The position numbers and the translations under genes were made by a program. Under the pieces are notes generated by a model. The model was not told where the DNA came from and made no database searches. It worked only from the letters and a program-made list of their open reading frames with translations. Positions 22,353-32,334 of a stretch of DNA of 64,000 bases are shown here, one piece after another. Each line of letters starts with the position of its first letter. The stretch's first letter is position 1. This stretch comes from Agaricus subrufescens. Taxonomy: Eukaryota; Basidiomycota; Agaricomycetes; Agaricales; Agaricaceae. The stretch covers positions 186,001-250,000 of the forward strand of contig CM057069.1 of the NCBI GenBank assembly GCA_029945375.1, in the 5' to 3' direction.

Positions 22353-22919
22353 AAGAATGTGGTAAAAACAAATCGCCAAGCAACAAAGTGAGAAGAATAA
22401 ATGAAAACAAAACCCGATAGCACACGAAACTATGTAACACGGACAGCCCCAAGCGACATACGAGAAGCAGAGACAGTGAACTGAGTGGGAGAGAGGCTGA
22501 AACAGAGACTTAGCATATAATTACATGACCGTATCATGAGGAGCGCATGAATAGCCGAAAAGAGAAAGTGAAAGTGGAACCGAGAAAACAAACCAGGAAC
22601 CAGAGCGAGATCTGAGCTTGCTCAGGGGGATCCAGGGAGGTTAGGAACCAATTACCATTACAGAACCTGGATAAGGTTGGCACGATCCGAAGACCACTAA
22701 GCCAATAGGGTCCTTCCTCGACCGCCCTATTCGCAGCTTAGTAAAGCCTAAGCCATGGGGTTGCGCCCCTGGCTTGATGGTTGTGGTAATCCGCCGTGGG
22801 GACTGGTATGATGTCGATGCGGTCGTCTGATCGTACGAAGGTGACGGGGATGAATAGCTGAGCAAAGGTGGGGCCCAGCTTTTCGCGTATGAAGATGGGG
22901 TTAGAGTGGGGGATAGGGT
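22296..22919 (-). other. LINE 3' untranslated region
   Basis: About 620 bp between the ORF2 stop and the poly(A). It contains the stem-loops described separately and no other coding signal that I can support. Confidence 0.7.
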
Positions 22920-23699
22920 CTAGACCGATAGACTACGCCGGTAGTTTTTGAGTCTGTGCATGTGTTCCACATGGACGTTCCACTGTCCTCTTCCTTCCGG
23001 GGCATGGGGGCCTTGGAAGGAAAAGGCCTTGGGGTTGTCGATGAGGAATAATATGACATCCTCGATGCGAGTGTAGTCGTGATCGATGCGTCTGGCGTAC
23101 CATTGGCATTCATTGAGAATGTGATGTCTGGTTTCGATGACGTTAGGGTGACCTGGACATGTAGTGGATGGGGGAGGGTCGGAGTTGGCGAAGAATCTGT
23201 CGCGATGACTGCTGATAGGGGTGTGATTAGTGACAGCACGGCAAAACCTAGCGTACAACTGGGTAGATGAGGTGGCTGTGGTGAAGAAGTAGGTGCCCAT
23301 CCATGGGCCGTTACTGTGAGTGGTTGGGGCGAGGTGATCGTCGGATTCGCCATTCGTCATGGGGAGGAATTTACGTCCCTTGAAGAATCCGGATTTAGGG
23401 TTGTGAAAGTCTGTGATCCATTGAGAGAGGGCTTCATTTTCAATGGAGAGATGTCGTTTTTGTAGAGTTTGGGATGGGGGGAAAACGGTTTTGTGGTCGT
23501 ATTTGGCATGTCTGGCTATTGTGGCGGTGCGCTTAGTAATACACGAGGCGCACTTACGATCAAAGGATTTATGAGGGCATTTAGGCATGCTGGCGGCCCT
23601 AAAGCCGGTGATGGAGATGTGGATGTGTGGTGCTACATCGACTAAGTCGCTAAGAGCTCCGGCAAGAGCGATGTTGATTGAGCGGCCTTTGTGAGACGC
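22920..23699 (-). CDS. LINE ORF2, C-terminal part
   Basis: 260 codons that continue the ORF2 frame from 38795 exactly when the Gypsy element and one ACGC are removed (…GHIFNS|ASHKGRS…). It contains the end of an RNase H-like region and the zinc module CPGHPNVIETRHHILNEC near 23100-23165, which closes many fungal LINE ORF2 proteins. The frame is open to its stop at 22920. Confidence 0.85.
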   Translation of the reverse strand, partial: ASHKGRSINIALAGALSDLVDVAPHIHISITGFRAASMPKCPHKSFDRKCASCITKRTATIARHAKYDHKTVFPPSQTLQKRHLSIENEALSQWITDFHNPKSGFFKGRKFLPMTNGESDDHLAPTTHSNGPWMGTYFFTTATSSTQLYARFCRAVTNHTPISSHRDRFFANSDPPPSTTCPGHPNVIETRHHILNECQWYARRIDHDYTRIEDVILFLIDNPKAFSFQGPHAPEGRGQWNVHVEHMHRLKNYRRSLSV

Positions 23700-25061
23700 T
23701 GTTACGGCCCCAGCCATTTTACGCGTAAAGATACATGTAAGAAGGCGTATATGGGGTGTTTCATGATCCCGAGAGTACCAATTGGCGGGACTCTTACGTG
23801 TCATAGGTCTCAGAGAGGTTTCACCTAACCAGGAAGGGATATTATGATCGAATCAAGGGTTCCATGGTTCTCGAGGGGAAACGTGTACCCGAGAGAGAAA
23901 TATAGCCATGTTCGAGGCAGAGTTAGGCTGTCTCGAGATCATAGTCGTCTTTCTAGGGAAAACTACGCGTGTGTATCGACCAGAGATACGATCGAGGACT
24001 TAGCAGTGGCGGTCTCTCGAGCGAAACTTATGTTGGGAACATAGGCGGCTACTACTTACCAAAAGGGGAGATGCCTAAGAGTGGCCCCTTGGGAAGAAGG
24101 ACTTCTCGCGGAGACACACGCCTCATATGAAAGATAGTATGAACGAGGGTCGACCAACGTACTATGCGTATCTAGGGTTGTTCTAGAAGGTGAATACTAA
24201 GGGGATATTAGGTCCGAGGGTTGTTCGAAATAGTGTCTAGGGCGCAGGGCTAGTAGAGTCAAGACGCCCAATCGCAGACAGGGATTGACCAACGTGGATC
24301 ATTCGGCCGAAGTAGGTGCGAGTCCCCGAGTGGAGATTGGCTGGATAGAGTTCCTCGAAGGCGGCGGCTGACGCAGTAAAGATGAATTGGTAATTTATTC
24401 TACATATGTGTCTCGGACGAGTTGTACGGTATATAGGGCCAGTCTAGGGAAAAAGTTCGACACCGAATTTTCTGCCCAAACGCTGTGCGATTAAATCGAG
24501 AGTGGTTTTTCCGTCTCAGTGTATTAAGCGTTAATCAGGTACCTTACCGAGAGAAGTTCTTGTGTTTGATCGCGAGAAGACCTTCCCTGGTCTAATAGAA
24601 TCGAGATAGTGTCCGCGCTAGCTGGTCCTCTCTTGCAGTCTGTCTCGAAGTGCGAAGGCAGGTCAAGGGTTTATCCAGTTCGTCGAGGCATTGCTAGGAA
24701 GGACTCGCTATCCTTTCTAGACAGTTGTCTGACCCGATTGTATTGAGGACAGTCGTCGCGAGTTTAGCCGCTCGTCGCGAAGGTTTTAAACGAAAGATCT
24801 CAAGTCTAATCAAGGGTCGAGGGCCGACCACGACCAAGTTATCAAGTATCACTACAACAATCACCATATCATCAAAGTTTTCTACATTCCTATTTGCGAA
24901 TCACCTATTTCAGCTTAAATTTGATTTACCTCCCCACGAACCGCATTCGAGACTCGGTGTAAAACACAAGTCTGGTTGTAATTCGATAATTATATTTCGA
25001 GTTATTCCTTTTTATTATTTTATCTATTTTTTTTTATATCTACACCGACTCCGTCTCATCA
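23700..25061 (+). repeat. Gypsy 5' LTR
   Basis: 1362 bp, beginning TGTTACGGCCCCAGCC and ending CCGTCTCATCA. The long length and the many short frames inside are non-coding by appearance. The T run near 25030 is one base longer than in the 3' LTR. Confidence 0.95.
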
Positions 25062-25240
25062 TCTGGAGCCCACCGCGAGGGGAGTTTCAGATTTGAGGTG
25101 AATTACGTGTCAAAGTTTTTTTTTCGTTTCTTGAAGATTCCAGTCCGCTTTCGGATTGGAACGTTGGGAAAATCTAGAAAGAGAGAAGAGTATTAGTCGA
25201 AGAAAAACTGGATCGAAGGAGACTTCAGGGAAGGGGCACC

Positions 25241-27013
25241 ATGAACTCGTTAGCCACAAGCCTAATTCCCATTCCGGACGATCCAGATCGTGCGTTGAAG
25301 CGAGCAAGAGAACAGAAGAGACAGGAGAAAGAAAAGAGGCGAGCAGAGAACCGAGAGTCAGAAGCAGAAGTCGAGGAAGTTATAACACTGGAGTCTAGAC
25401 AGTGGGGACCACCTACCGAAGGGGCAGCAGACGATACCAAACGGAACCCGTTTCTCACGAGTCAGACAGACAACTCCCTAAGCGGAGGTGATCGGTCGCA
25501 TTTGGAAGTTCCAGGAGGATTTACGTTTGGAGCGACAAGTCCGAGTCGAAAGTCAGTGGCGCCGAGAGTGCAAGTACAGATTACAGGGAAGGAAGGAACT
25601 TCGAGGTTGGCGGAAGGTCTACAGGATATTGGGAGATCGCCCAGAGCGCAACAGAGTAGTCAAGGGAGTAGTAGTGGGGGAATTTTGCCGTTGGAATCTA
25701 TTTCCCGAGGAGCTCCAGCGAGCTTCGCGTCTCATTTCCCAGCCTCGAATCGGAGCGCAGATATTCTAGAACCAAACCTACCATCGTATCCATCCCTAGG
25801 GGAACCGTCCGGAGTAAATCCTGGTAACCCTATTCCATCAAGTTCCGCATACCACCACCACCCAGGCCGCAAGTCTACAATCTTACCACACGCAAGCTCG
25901 CGAGCGGCCTCACCAGTTTCAAATAAAGTATCCCCAGCCGTTGCCAGTTCTTCCAGGATGACGAAGCGAGATATGCCATCACCCATGACCACAGGGGCGC
26001 CAAAGTGGGAGGGCGATGTGGACACCTTGCCAGATTTCATTTGGCGTCTCGAGCACACTTTTGATGCGGTCGGGATTACCGATGAGGTCGAGAGGATGAG
26101 GTGGGCGCTAGCCTATGTTCCACATGAGATTCGCACCGAGTGGACAGCAATTCCGGAGTCTCGAGGAGACTGGAAAGATTTCAAAAAGAAATTGAATGAA
26201 GAATACCCTGAATTGGTCGAGAAGGAGACCGGGTCAGTGGGCGCAATGAGGAACTTATGCGCGAGGTTCCGTGGCATATCTATGTCAGAGGACTCGAAGC
26301 TTATGTCCTTTAGACGGAAGTTTCAAGTCTTGGCAGAAAAATGTTTGAAGGCCCCAGCTCTCATGTCCAATCGAGAGTTGGTGGAAGCGTTTGTGACTTG
26401 TCTAGACCCGTTTTTCAGGGACCACTTAAGTACTAGGTTATCGATGAGTGGGTCTACTCGAAACATGGGGACAAATGTGCAAGCAAGGAGTGAGGACCCA
26501 TATGATCTAACGGAGGTCATTGCCAAGGCAGTTGAGCTCGTAAATAGCCGGACTATGGTCAAAGCTCTAGAAGCGACAGCGGAGCGAGTCCCTGCTAGTT
26601 CAACGGGGGGAGCAAAGAGAGAAGCTACTCCGGTGAGAAAGGAGGTCAGTCAGGCGGTTCAAGGGTCGCATGACTACGAATCTTTGTTCCAGGAAATAAA
26701 TTTATTGAAGGATCTGTTCCTTACGAGTCAGAAAGGGACACAGGGGAGTATAGATTCGCTGCGTGCATCAGTAGCCAATCAGCAGGCTAGGGCAGTCGAG
26801 CCATCGCAAGCGAGGACACGACCTCCCTTCCAATCGAACTTTACCCCCGAGAATCGGCCTCAAGGCTGTTTCTATTGTGGCGAGGATCATCGATGGGCTA
26901 CCTGTCCGCACAAAGCGCAAGATGAGAAAGATGGGAAGATCAAAACCGAGGGGAATAAAATTCGTTTCACTAACGGAGCGGCGATCCCTCGAGAGAATGG
27001 ACTTAACATTTGA
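25241..27013 (+). CDS. Gypsy Gag
   Basis: 590 codons from ATG 25241, about 180 bp inside the 5' LTR. The N-terminus has a charged, probably helical segment (ALKRAREQKRQEKEKRRAEN) and then a long low-complexity S/P/G region. The capsid-like core runs from about residue 245 (APKWEGDVDTLPDFIWRLEH). A single CCHC knuckle CFYCGEDHRWATCPH is near residue 545. The frame ends at TGA 27011-27013, but the same frame is open again immediately after it to 27355. Gag packages the RNA and forms the intracellular particle. Confidence 0.9.
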   Translation: MNSLATSLIPIPDDPDRALKRAREQKRQEKEKRRAENRESEAEVEEVITLESRQWGPPTEGAADDTKRNPFLTSQTDNSLSGGDRSHLEVPGGFTFGATSPSRKSVAPRVQVQITGKEGTSRLAEGLQDIGRSPRAQQSSQGSSSGGILPLESISRGAPASFASHFPASNRSADILEPNLPSYPSLGEPSGVNPGNPIPSSSAYHHHPGRKSTILPHASSRAASPVSNKVSPAVASSSRMTKRDMPSPMTTGAPKWEGDVDTLPDFIWRLEHTFDAVGITDEVERMRWALAYVPHEIRTEWTAIPESRGDWKDFKKKLNEEYPELVEKETGSVGAMRNLCARFRGISMSEDSKLMSFRRKFQVLAEKCLKAPALMSNRELVEAFVTCLDPFFRDHLSTRLSMSGSTRNMGTNVQARSEDPYDLTEVIAKAVELVNSRTMVKALEATAERVPASSTGGAKREATPVRKEVSQAVQGSHDYESLFQEINLLKDLFLTSQKGTQGSIDSLRASVANQQARAVEPSQARTRPPFQSNFTPENRPQGCFYCGEDHRWATCPHKAQDEKDGKIKTEGNKIRFTNGAAIPRENGLNI

Positions 27014-27355
27014 GAGTGTGTCCGAAAATTCCTACCGGCGACAGTCGCCTCTTGGATTTACAATGGGGTCGAGGAGGAGCCAGATACAGGATATGTGATG
27101 TCAGCAGCCCAAGCGGGGCCTTCCATCTTGAAACGGGAAGAGGGGCCCAGTTTGAAGGACCTCGAGCTCGAGAACCTGAAGGGTCGACTCGCGGGGATGG
27201 AGGTACTCTTGCAAAGGTTACCAGACGGAGTAAACGGATCAGTTGTAGGTGAGACGGAAGAGGCCAAGGAAGTCGCGGACGACGAGGAAGACCTAGTGCG
27301 GCGACTAGCCAGCCTGTTGTCTCAGTCGAGGAAAGAGGAGAAGTCGGTTTTTTAG
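27014..27355 (+). CDS. Gag extension in the same frame after a TGA
   Basis: The Gag frame continues past the TGA as ECVRKFLPATVASWIYNG... for 113 codons. It ends KSVF-TAG at 27353-27355 on a T6 run. The stretch contains a helical, charged segment (LKDLELENLKGRLAGMEVLL). It could be reached by TGA readthrough or by a recent nonsense mutation; nothing else in the stretch looks decayed. Confidence 0.6.
   Translation, partial: ECVRKFLPATVASWIYNGVEEEPDTGYVMSAAQAGPSILKREEGPSLKDLELENLKGRLAGMEVLLQRLPDGVNGSVVGETEEAKEVADDEEDLVRRLASLLSQSRKEEKSVF
27349..27355 (+). promoter_or_regulatory. Candidate stop-adjacent -1 frameshift site (Gag extension to protease)
   Basis: The sequence is GGTTTTTTAG. In the Gag frame it reads GTT TTT TAG; slipping back one base on the T run gives TTT TTA GGA, which opens the protease frame. 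It is not a canonical heptamer, and a one-base deletion from T7 would look the same. Confidence 0.45.
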
Positions 27356-27357
27356 GA

Positions 27358-28491
27358 GGTCCGGTGAAGAAGCCTGCCTCTGGAAAAAGGGTTAATTTCA
27401 GAGGAGCTAAGGCGTCCGAGGACGGTTCTAAGAGCAGTAACCCAAAGGAGAAGCAAAAGGAGGGGGAGGCGTCAGATGAGAAGACGTCGACTCGAGTGGA
27501 GAAATTCCCATATCGAAAAGTTCCGACATTGAAACCTGTAGTGGAAGTGCCGCCATTGCCAGCAAGCTGGCTACGGAAGGAAAAGGAAAAAGGGCATGCA
27601 CCAGCGTATAAGCACCAGACGAAAGTCGAGGAGGGTGTGGACTTAGCTGAGTTACTCTCGAGGTTCGAGGGGAACCAGATAACCATAACACAGAAAGAGT
27701 TGCTAGCCTTGGCTCCAAAGCTAAGGGAGGCGATGAAAGAGTTGGTCTCAAAGAAAAGGGTACCTACTAAGGAAGTAGCAGTTATCGAGGAAGTTGAGGA
27801 CACGACAGAAGGAAAAGGTGAAGAGGCCCTAGGAGAGGAAGAGGAACCCGAGAATATAGCGACGAGCAGCTGTAAATTCATCAGCGTTAATGTCCTGTTG
27901 GCCGGCAGCACTGGGGGGCCTCCGATGCGGCGAGATGTGATGAGTGGGGAGTCTCGAGGGGGAGACCCCGTCCTACAGTTTTTGAATCGTCATTCCGCCG
28001 AGGAGTCCAGAACGATGATATTTAGTGTTGGAGAAAAGGATAGAGTATCAGCGAAAGATGTGGCAGAATTAGCAGTGGTTCCAGCCTTGATAAATGGACT
28101 TAGAGAGGAGGAGGCACTTCTAGACAGCGGCTCTCAAGTGGTTATGATGTCGAGGGAGGCAGCTAGTGATTGTAAACTCAGTTGGGATTTGAACTTGCAG
28201 ATTAATATGCAGTCGGCTAACGGGCAGGTCTCAAGGACATGTGGGATGGCTAAGGATGTGCCGTTCTCGTTCGGGGACTTAACCGTTCGCTTACAAGTAC
28301 ACGTCATTGATAAGGCCCCTTACCGAGTGCTTTTGGGACGTCCCTTCGATATTGTCACCGCGAGTGAGGTTATCAATCATCAAGATGGTCGGCAGTATCT
28401 GAATCTCAAACATCCGGGAAAGAAAATAGCGATTTGTGTTCCAACTTATGCTCGAGGGCATTTGCCATCGAAGCCAAGTGTAAATTTTTAA
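27358..28491 (+). CDS. Gypsy protease region
   Basis: The frame is open from just after the T6 run and has no ATG near its start, so it needs a frameshift from the Gag extension. The first half is charged and lysine-rich. The aspartic protease core is EEALLDSGSQVVMMSREAA near 28112-28165, followed by the flap and the VLLGRPFDIV motif near 28330. It ends PSVNF-TAA at 28489-28491, overlapping pol by 58 bases. Confidence 0.85.
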   Translation, partial: GPVKKPASGKRVNFRGAKASEDGSKSSNPKEKQKEGEASDEKTSTRVEKFPYRKVPTLKPVVEVPPLPASWLRKEKEKGHAPAYKHQTKVEEGVDLAELLSRFEGNQITITQKELLALAPKLREAMKELVSKKRVPTKEVAVIEEVEDTTEGKGEEALGEEEEPENIATSSCKFISVNVLLAGSTGGPPMRRDVMSGESRGGDPVLQFLNRHSAEESRTMIFSVGEKDRVSAKDVAELAVVPALINGLREEEALLDSGSQVVMMSREAASDCKLSWDLNLQINMQSANGQVSRTCGMAKDVPFSFGDLTVRLQVHVIDKAPYRVLLGRPFDIVTASEVINHQDGRQYLNLKHPGKKIAICVPTYARGHLPSKPSVNF

Positions 28492-31400
28492 GTAACCTCG
28501 AGGAATCCGAAAATTGGGAAGGAGGAGAGGTGGCTTGTATTCTGGAAATGGACGCGAATGGGGAACCTCGAGTGGCGGAGTATCTACCGCTCGAGATGGA
28601 TAACTTATCACAGGATGAACTGACGTTATTGTACCTGAGAAAGAGCCTCAAGGGACAAGAACATACAGCGGAGAGAGAAAAGGTTGATCAATTCATGGTT
28701 AGTTTGTCCCAGCCACAAGATCTACGAAACAAGGTAGTGGCGGTAACGGAACTAGAAGACGCGGGGGACCCGGGGGACATGGTTCAGTGTCTCGCGAAGA
28801 AGTACAAACCCGTAGCCCTGAAAGTTCGGCCGGTGCTGGGAGAGTTGCCGGATAAATATAGAATCGTCCGAGACATCAAAGGAGATCCTCTAGAAATGTT
28901 GCCGGAGATGACTAAAACACCGCCAGAGTTTGTACCTAAAGGACGGTATAGTCAGGAACGCATGGAGAAGATGAACGTTGCTCACGGAGACGGTTTTCTG
29001 TGGCCCGAGGAACTGAAACTCATGCACTGGCTGATGGCGGAACAGAATGAGGCTTTCGCATGGGACGATTCCGAGAGGGGGAGTTTCAAGCCAGAATACT
29101 TTCCCGCGGTCGAGATTCCCACCGTTCCACACACGCCCTGGGTCGAGAGGAATTTAAGGATTCCACCAGCTGTTTTTGACGAGGTATGCAGAATCATTAA
29201 AAGAAAGATAGATGCGGGTGTATATGAGCCCTCGAATGCGTCTTATCGGTCTAAATGGTTTTGCGTGATTAAAAAGGATGGAAAGAGTCTGCGGTTGGTC
29301 CATAGTCTCGAACCGTTAAATGAGGTAACCATCGCCCACTCGGGGCTTCCGCCGGTCACGGAGGAATTGGCAATGCATTTCGCGGGGAGGGCTTGTAATG
29401 GAATATTGGATCTGTATGTGGGATATGACGAGAGACAGTTAGCCGAAGCGTCCCGGGACCTCACTACTTTCCAAACCCCATTTGGCGCTTTACGGTTGGT
29501 TACCTTACCGATGGGCTGGACGAATTCGGTACCGATATTTCATGAAGACGTCACTTTCATTCTTCGTGAAGAGATACCAAAGTACACATTACCATATATA
29601 GATGATGTGCCTATCCGGGGACCCGCGACGAGATATGAAGGAAGTGACGGGACACCCGAAGTTCTAGAAGAGAATCCAGGGATTAGGAGGTTCGTGTTTG
29701 AACACATGGAGACGGTCAATCGTATACTTCAACGAATGAAATATGCTGGGGGGACGTTCTCGGGACCAAAAACGATTATGTGTGCAGATTCTGTAGTAAT
29801 TTTGGGCTTTGAGTGTTCCTATAAGGGAAGGAGGCCAAAGGCAGAGACGATAGAGAAGATAATGAATTGGGGAGATTGTGAAAATCCTACTGATGTACGG
29901 GCCTTTCTAGGGACCGCGGTGATGTGTCGTAACCATATCCGAGACTTTGTTGCCAAGGTGGCGCCCCTCTATAATCTATGCAAAAAGGGCATACCTTTCG
30001 AGTGGGGGGCTGTGCAGAAAGCGGCGCAGGCGGAAATTAAGGAAAGTATTCGAGATTGTTTTCATACCAGGAACCCGCGATTTCCAAGTGATCAGCCGAT
30101 CGTATTGGCGGTTGATTCGTCATGGAGGGCAGTGGGGTATTATCTTTATCAGCGAGATGAGCTCGAGCCTAAGGAGATACATTATATCAAATTCAATTCG
30201 ATCTTAATGGACGAGCGGCAACAACGATATTCACAGCCGAAACGGGAACTGTTAGGACTGAGGATGGCTCTCGAGGAGGAAGCGTATATGCTACGCGGTT
30301 GTCGCAATCTCATGGTCGAGACAGACGCGAAATATCTCTACGGGATGCTTAATAATCCGGGGAAGATGTTAAATGCGACACTGAACCGATGGGTCGACTA
30401 CATACGGACGAACTTCCATTTCCTAATCAAACATCGTAAAGGGAAGGGATTCGGACCGGATGGGTTGTCGAGGCGGCGGTGGTATCCAGGGGATTCAACT
30501 AGAAGGAAGTACGATGATGGTTCCGAAGATGAGGGCGAGGATTTCGAATTGATCAAGGAAAATGAAGAGGATGATGATCCGCTTCCCCTAGATTCATTTA
30601 TAGATGAGATTGACGATAGGGAAGGCTATCTAGTAAAGTATTTGGAAGACGAGTCAATTCTCGAACTGGAGTCGAGTTCAGCGGAAAAACAAATAAGAGC
30701 TGAAATTGCAGAGAAGAGGAGACTCTCCTACGATCGAGATTTGGCGGCCTCAGTCAGGATGTGCCTATCGCAAATGGCCAGTCTGGACGAGCGTGAGATC
30801 GAGGTTGAACCAAACCGACTCGAGTATGATGACGAGAGACGAACTCAAGTGGCTCGCGACCAGGAGATGAAGTTAGAGAAAATTAGGGAGTGGCTGAGTA
30901 CGCGAATGGATAAAGTTGCGGCAGAGCGGCTCTCAGTAGAAGAGGCAAAGTTAGCAAGAGCGGCCAGTCACTTCTGGCTGGACAAGAATGGTCGATTGCA
31001 CCGGCGCAGACCAGGGGATAATGGCGCGCAGTTGGTGGTTGAAATCGAGAGTCGAATGGCAATGCTTCAAGAGTGTCATGATAAGCTTGGACATCGAGGG
31101 GTATATGCTACCTCGAAGCTGGTTGCTCAGCGGTTCTGGTGGCCCGAGATGGAGGCGGATGTGGCTTGGTATGTTCGGTCTTGCCACCTCTGTCAAATCC
31201 GACAGAAAATGGCCATGGAACTGCCGCCAGTAGTTACGCATACGCCCTCGATTTTCCAGGTACTACATGCGGATACTGTGCATATGTCTACACCCTCGAA
31301 TGGCTGTAAATATATCGTACATGGGCGTTGTGCACTCTCATCCTGGATGGAAGCCAAAGCATTACGATCAGAGGACGCCAAATCTATTGGTCAATGGCTG

Positions 31401-32267
31401 TTCGAGGACATCGTGTGTCGCTGGGGAAGTTTGGTCAAGATTGTAACCGACAATGGTGCTCCATTCAAGAAGGCAGTGAAATGGCTAGAAGAAAAGTATG
31501 GCATTAAAGGAGTAACTATATCGCCATATAATTCTCAGGCGAACGGGACTATCGAGAGGGCGCACTGGGACGTGAGGCAGATGTTATACAAGGCCACTAA
31601 CGAGGACCTTCGAAAATGGTATTGGCATCTACACCATGTTACATGGGCAGACAGGATCACAATTAGGAAGCGAACCAGGTGTTCACCGTACTTTATGGTA
31701 ACGGGGGCCCATCCGACTATTCCGCTGGATGTAATCGAGGCAACATGGCTGGTTCAGTACCCGGCTGAGTTTCTCGAGACGTCAGAACTGGTGGGATTAC
31801 GGGCGTTAGTGTTGGCAAAACATGTGAAGCACGTAGAACTTATTCGAGAGAAATCTCATAAGGAAAAAGTGCGACGGGCGTTGAAGATGGAAGATGAACA
31901 AAAGGTGAAAATAAAGGACTTCAATTTCCAACCAGGGGATCTGGTACTGGTTAGGAATTCAGCGGTAGAGATGTCAGCCAATCGGAAGATGAAGGCTCGC
32001 TATCTAGGGCCGATGGTAACGATCAGGAGGTTGGCTGGTGGTGCTTATATTCTCGCAGAGATGGATGGCTCAGTATGGCAAAACAAAGTCGCGGCGGGTC
32101 GGGTGGTACCTTACCTTGCACGAAAGAAAGTAGAGTTCAAGGGGAAGCTACTAGAACTGCTGGATATGGCAGAGGAGGACTTAGAAATGTTAGAGGATCC
32201 AGTGGAGCCTCTAGAGTTTCACAGCGATGACTCAGATGTTAATGGGAGCGGGGTGGAATCGGACTAG
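28434..32267 (+). CDS. Gypsy Pol: reverse transcriptase, RNase H, integrase
   Basis: An open frame of 1277 codons. The listed start is only the left limit of the frame; translation probably enters at the slippery site near 28482. Reverse transcriptase: NGILDLYVGYDERQL and PFGALRLVTLPMGW, catalytic YIDD near 29595. RNase H: IVLAVDSSWRAVGYYLY, QRYSQPKRELLGLRMAL and VETDAKYLYGML. Integrase: zinc region HDKLGHRG...CHLCQ (about 31078-31195), then D (HADTVHM), D (VTDNGAPF) and E (NGTIERAHWD). The C-terminus has GDLVLVRNSAVE and LARYLGPM-like SH3-type sequence; I see no clear chromodomain. No internal stops. Confidence 0.93.
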   Translation: MCSNLCSRAFAIEAKCKFLSNLEESENWEGGEVACILEMDANGEPRVAEYLPLEMDNLSQDELTLLYLRKSLKGQEHTAEREKVDQFMVSLSQPQDLRNKVVAVTELEDAGDPGDMVQCLAKKYKPVALKVRPVLGELPDKYRIVRDIKGDPLEMLPEMTKTPPEFVPKGRYSQERMEKMNVAHGDGFLWPEELKLMHWLMAEQNEAFAWDDSERGSFKPEYFPAVEIPTVPHTPWVERNLRIPPAVFDEVCRIIKRKIDAGVYEPSNASYRSKWFCVIKKDGKSLRLVHSLEPLNEVTIAHSGLPPVTEELAMHFAGRACNGILDLYVGYDERQLAEASRDLTTFQTPFGALRLVTLPMGWTNSVPIFHEDVTFILREEIPKYTLPYIDDVPIRGPATRYEGSDGTPEVLEENPGIRRFVFEHMETVNRILQRMKYAGGTFSGPKTIMCADSVVILGFECSYKGRRPKAETIEKIMNWGDCENPTDVRAFLGTAVMCRNHIRDFVAKVAPLYNLCKKGIPFEWGAVQKAAQAEIKESIRDCFHTRNPRFPSDQPIVLAVDSSWRAVGYYLYQRDELEPKEIHYIKFNSILMDERQQRYSQPKRELLGLRMALEEEAYMLRGCRNLMVETDAKYLYGMLNNPGKMLNATLNRWVDYIRTNFHFLIKHRKGKGFGPDGLSRRRWYPGDSTRRKYDDGSEDEGEDFELIKENEEDDDPLPLDSFIDEIDDREGYLVKYLEDESILELESSSAEKQIRAEIAEKRRLSYDRDLAASVRMCLSQMASLDEREIEVEPNRLEYDDERRTQVARDQEMKLEKIREWLSTRMDKVAAERLSVEEAKLARAASHFWLDKNGRLHRRRPGDNGAQLVVEIESRMAMLQECHDKLGHRGVYATSKLVAQRFWWPEMEADVAWYVRSCHLCQIRQKMAMELPPVVTHTPSIFQVLHADTVHMSTPSNGCKYIVHGRCALSSWMEAKALRSEDAKSIGQWLFEDIVCRWGSLVKIVTDNGAPFKKAVKWLEEKYGIKGVTISPYNSQANGTIERAHWDVRQMLYKATNEDLRKWYWHLHHVTWADRITIRKRTRCSPYFMVTGAHPTIPLDVIEATWLVQYPAEFLETSELVGLRALVLAKHVKHVELIREKSHKEKVRRALKMEDEQKVKIKDFNFQPGDLVLVRNSAVEMSANRKMKARYLGPMVTIRRLAGGAYILAEMDGSVWQNKVAAGRVVPYLARKKVEFKGKLLELLDMAEEDLEMLEDPVEPLEFHSDDSDVNGSGVESD
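28482..28488 (+). promoter_or_regulatory. Canonical -1 slippery heptamer A AAT TTT between protease and pol
   Basis: In the protease frame the codons are GTA AAT TTT TAA. The heptamer A-AAT-TTT fits X-XXY-YYZ, and a -1 slip reads AAA TTT TTA AGT AAC, continuing KFLSNLEES in the pol frame. The stop codon immediately downstream would add a pause. Confidence 0.7.
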
Positions 32268-32334
32268 AACCTTTGTTAAAAGAACCTTAACTAGGAGAAA
32301 ACTAGTCTAGAATAGGGCCTAACGAAGAGGGTAC

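Noticed and set aside
23844..25096. Short frames inside the Gypsy LTR (66-123 codons), duplicated at 37574-38802
   Set aside because: They are repeated only because the LTR is, and have no family features.
27003..27911. A 302-codon open frame on the minus strand
   Set aside because: It lies opposite the Gag extension and protease of the Gypsy element, has low-complexity S/P/L composition, no introns and no recognisable motif. It is an antisense shadow, unlike the spliced genes at 32335-36864.
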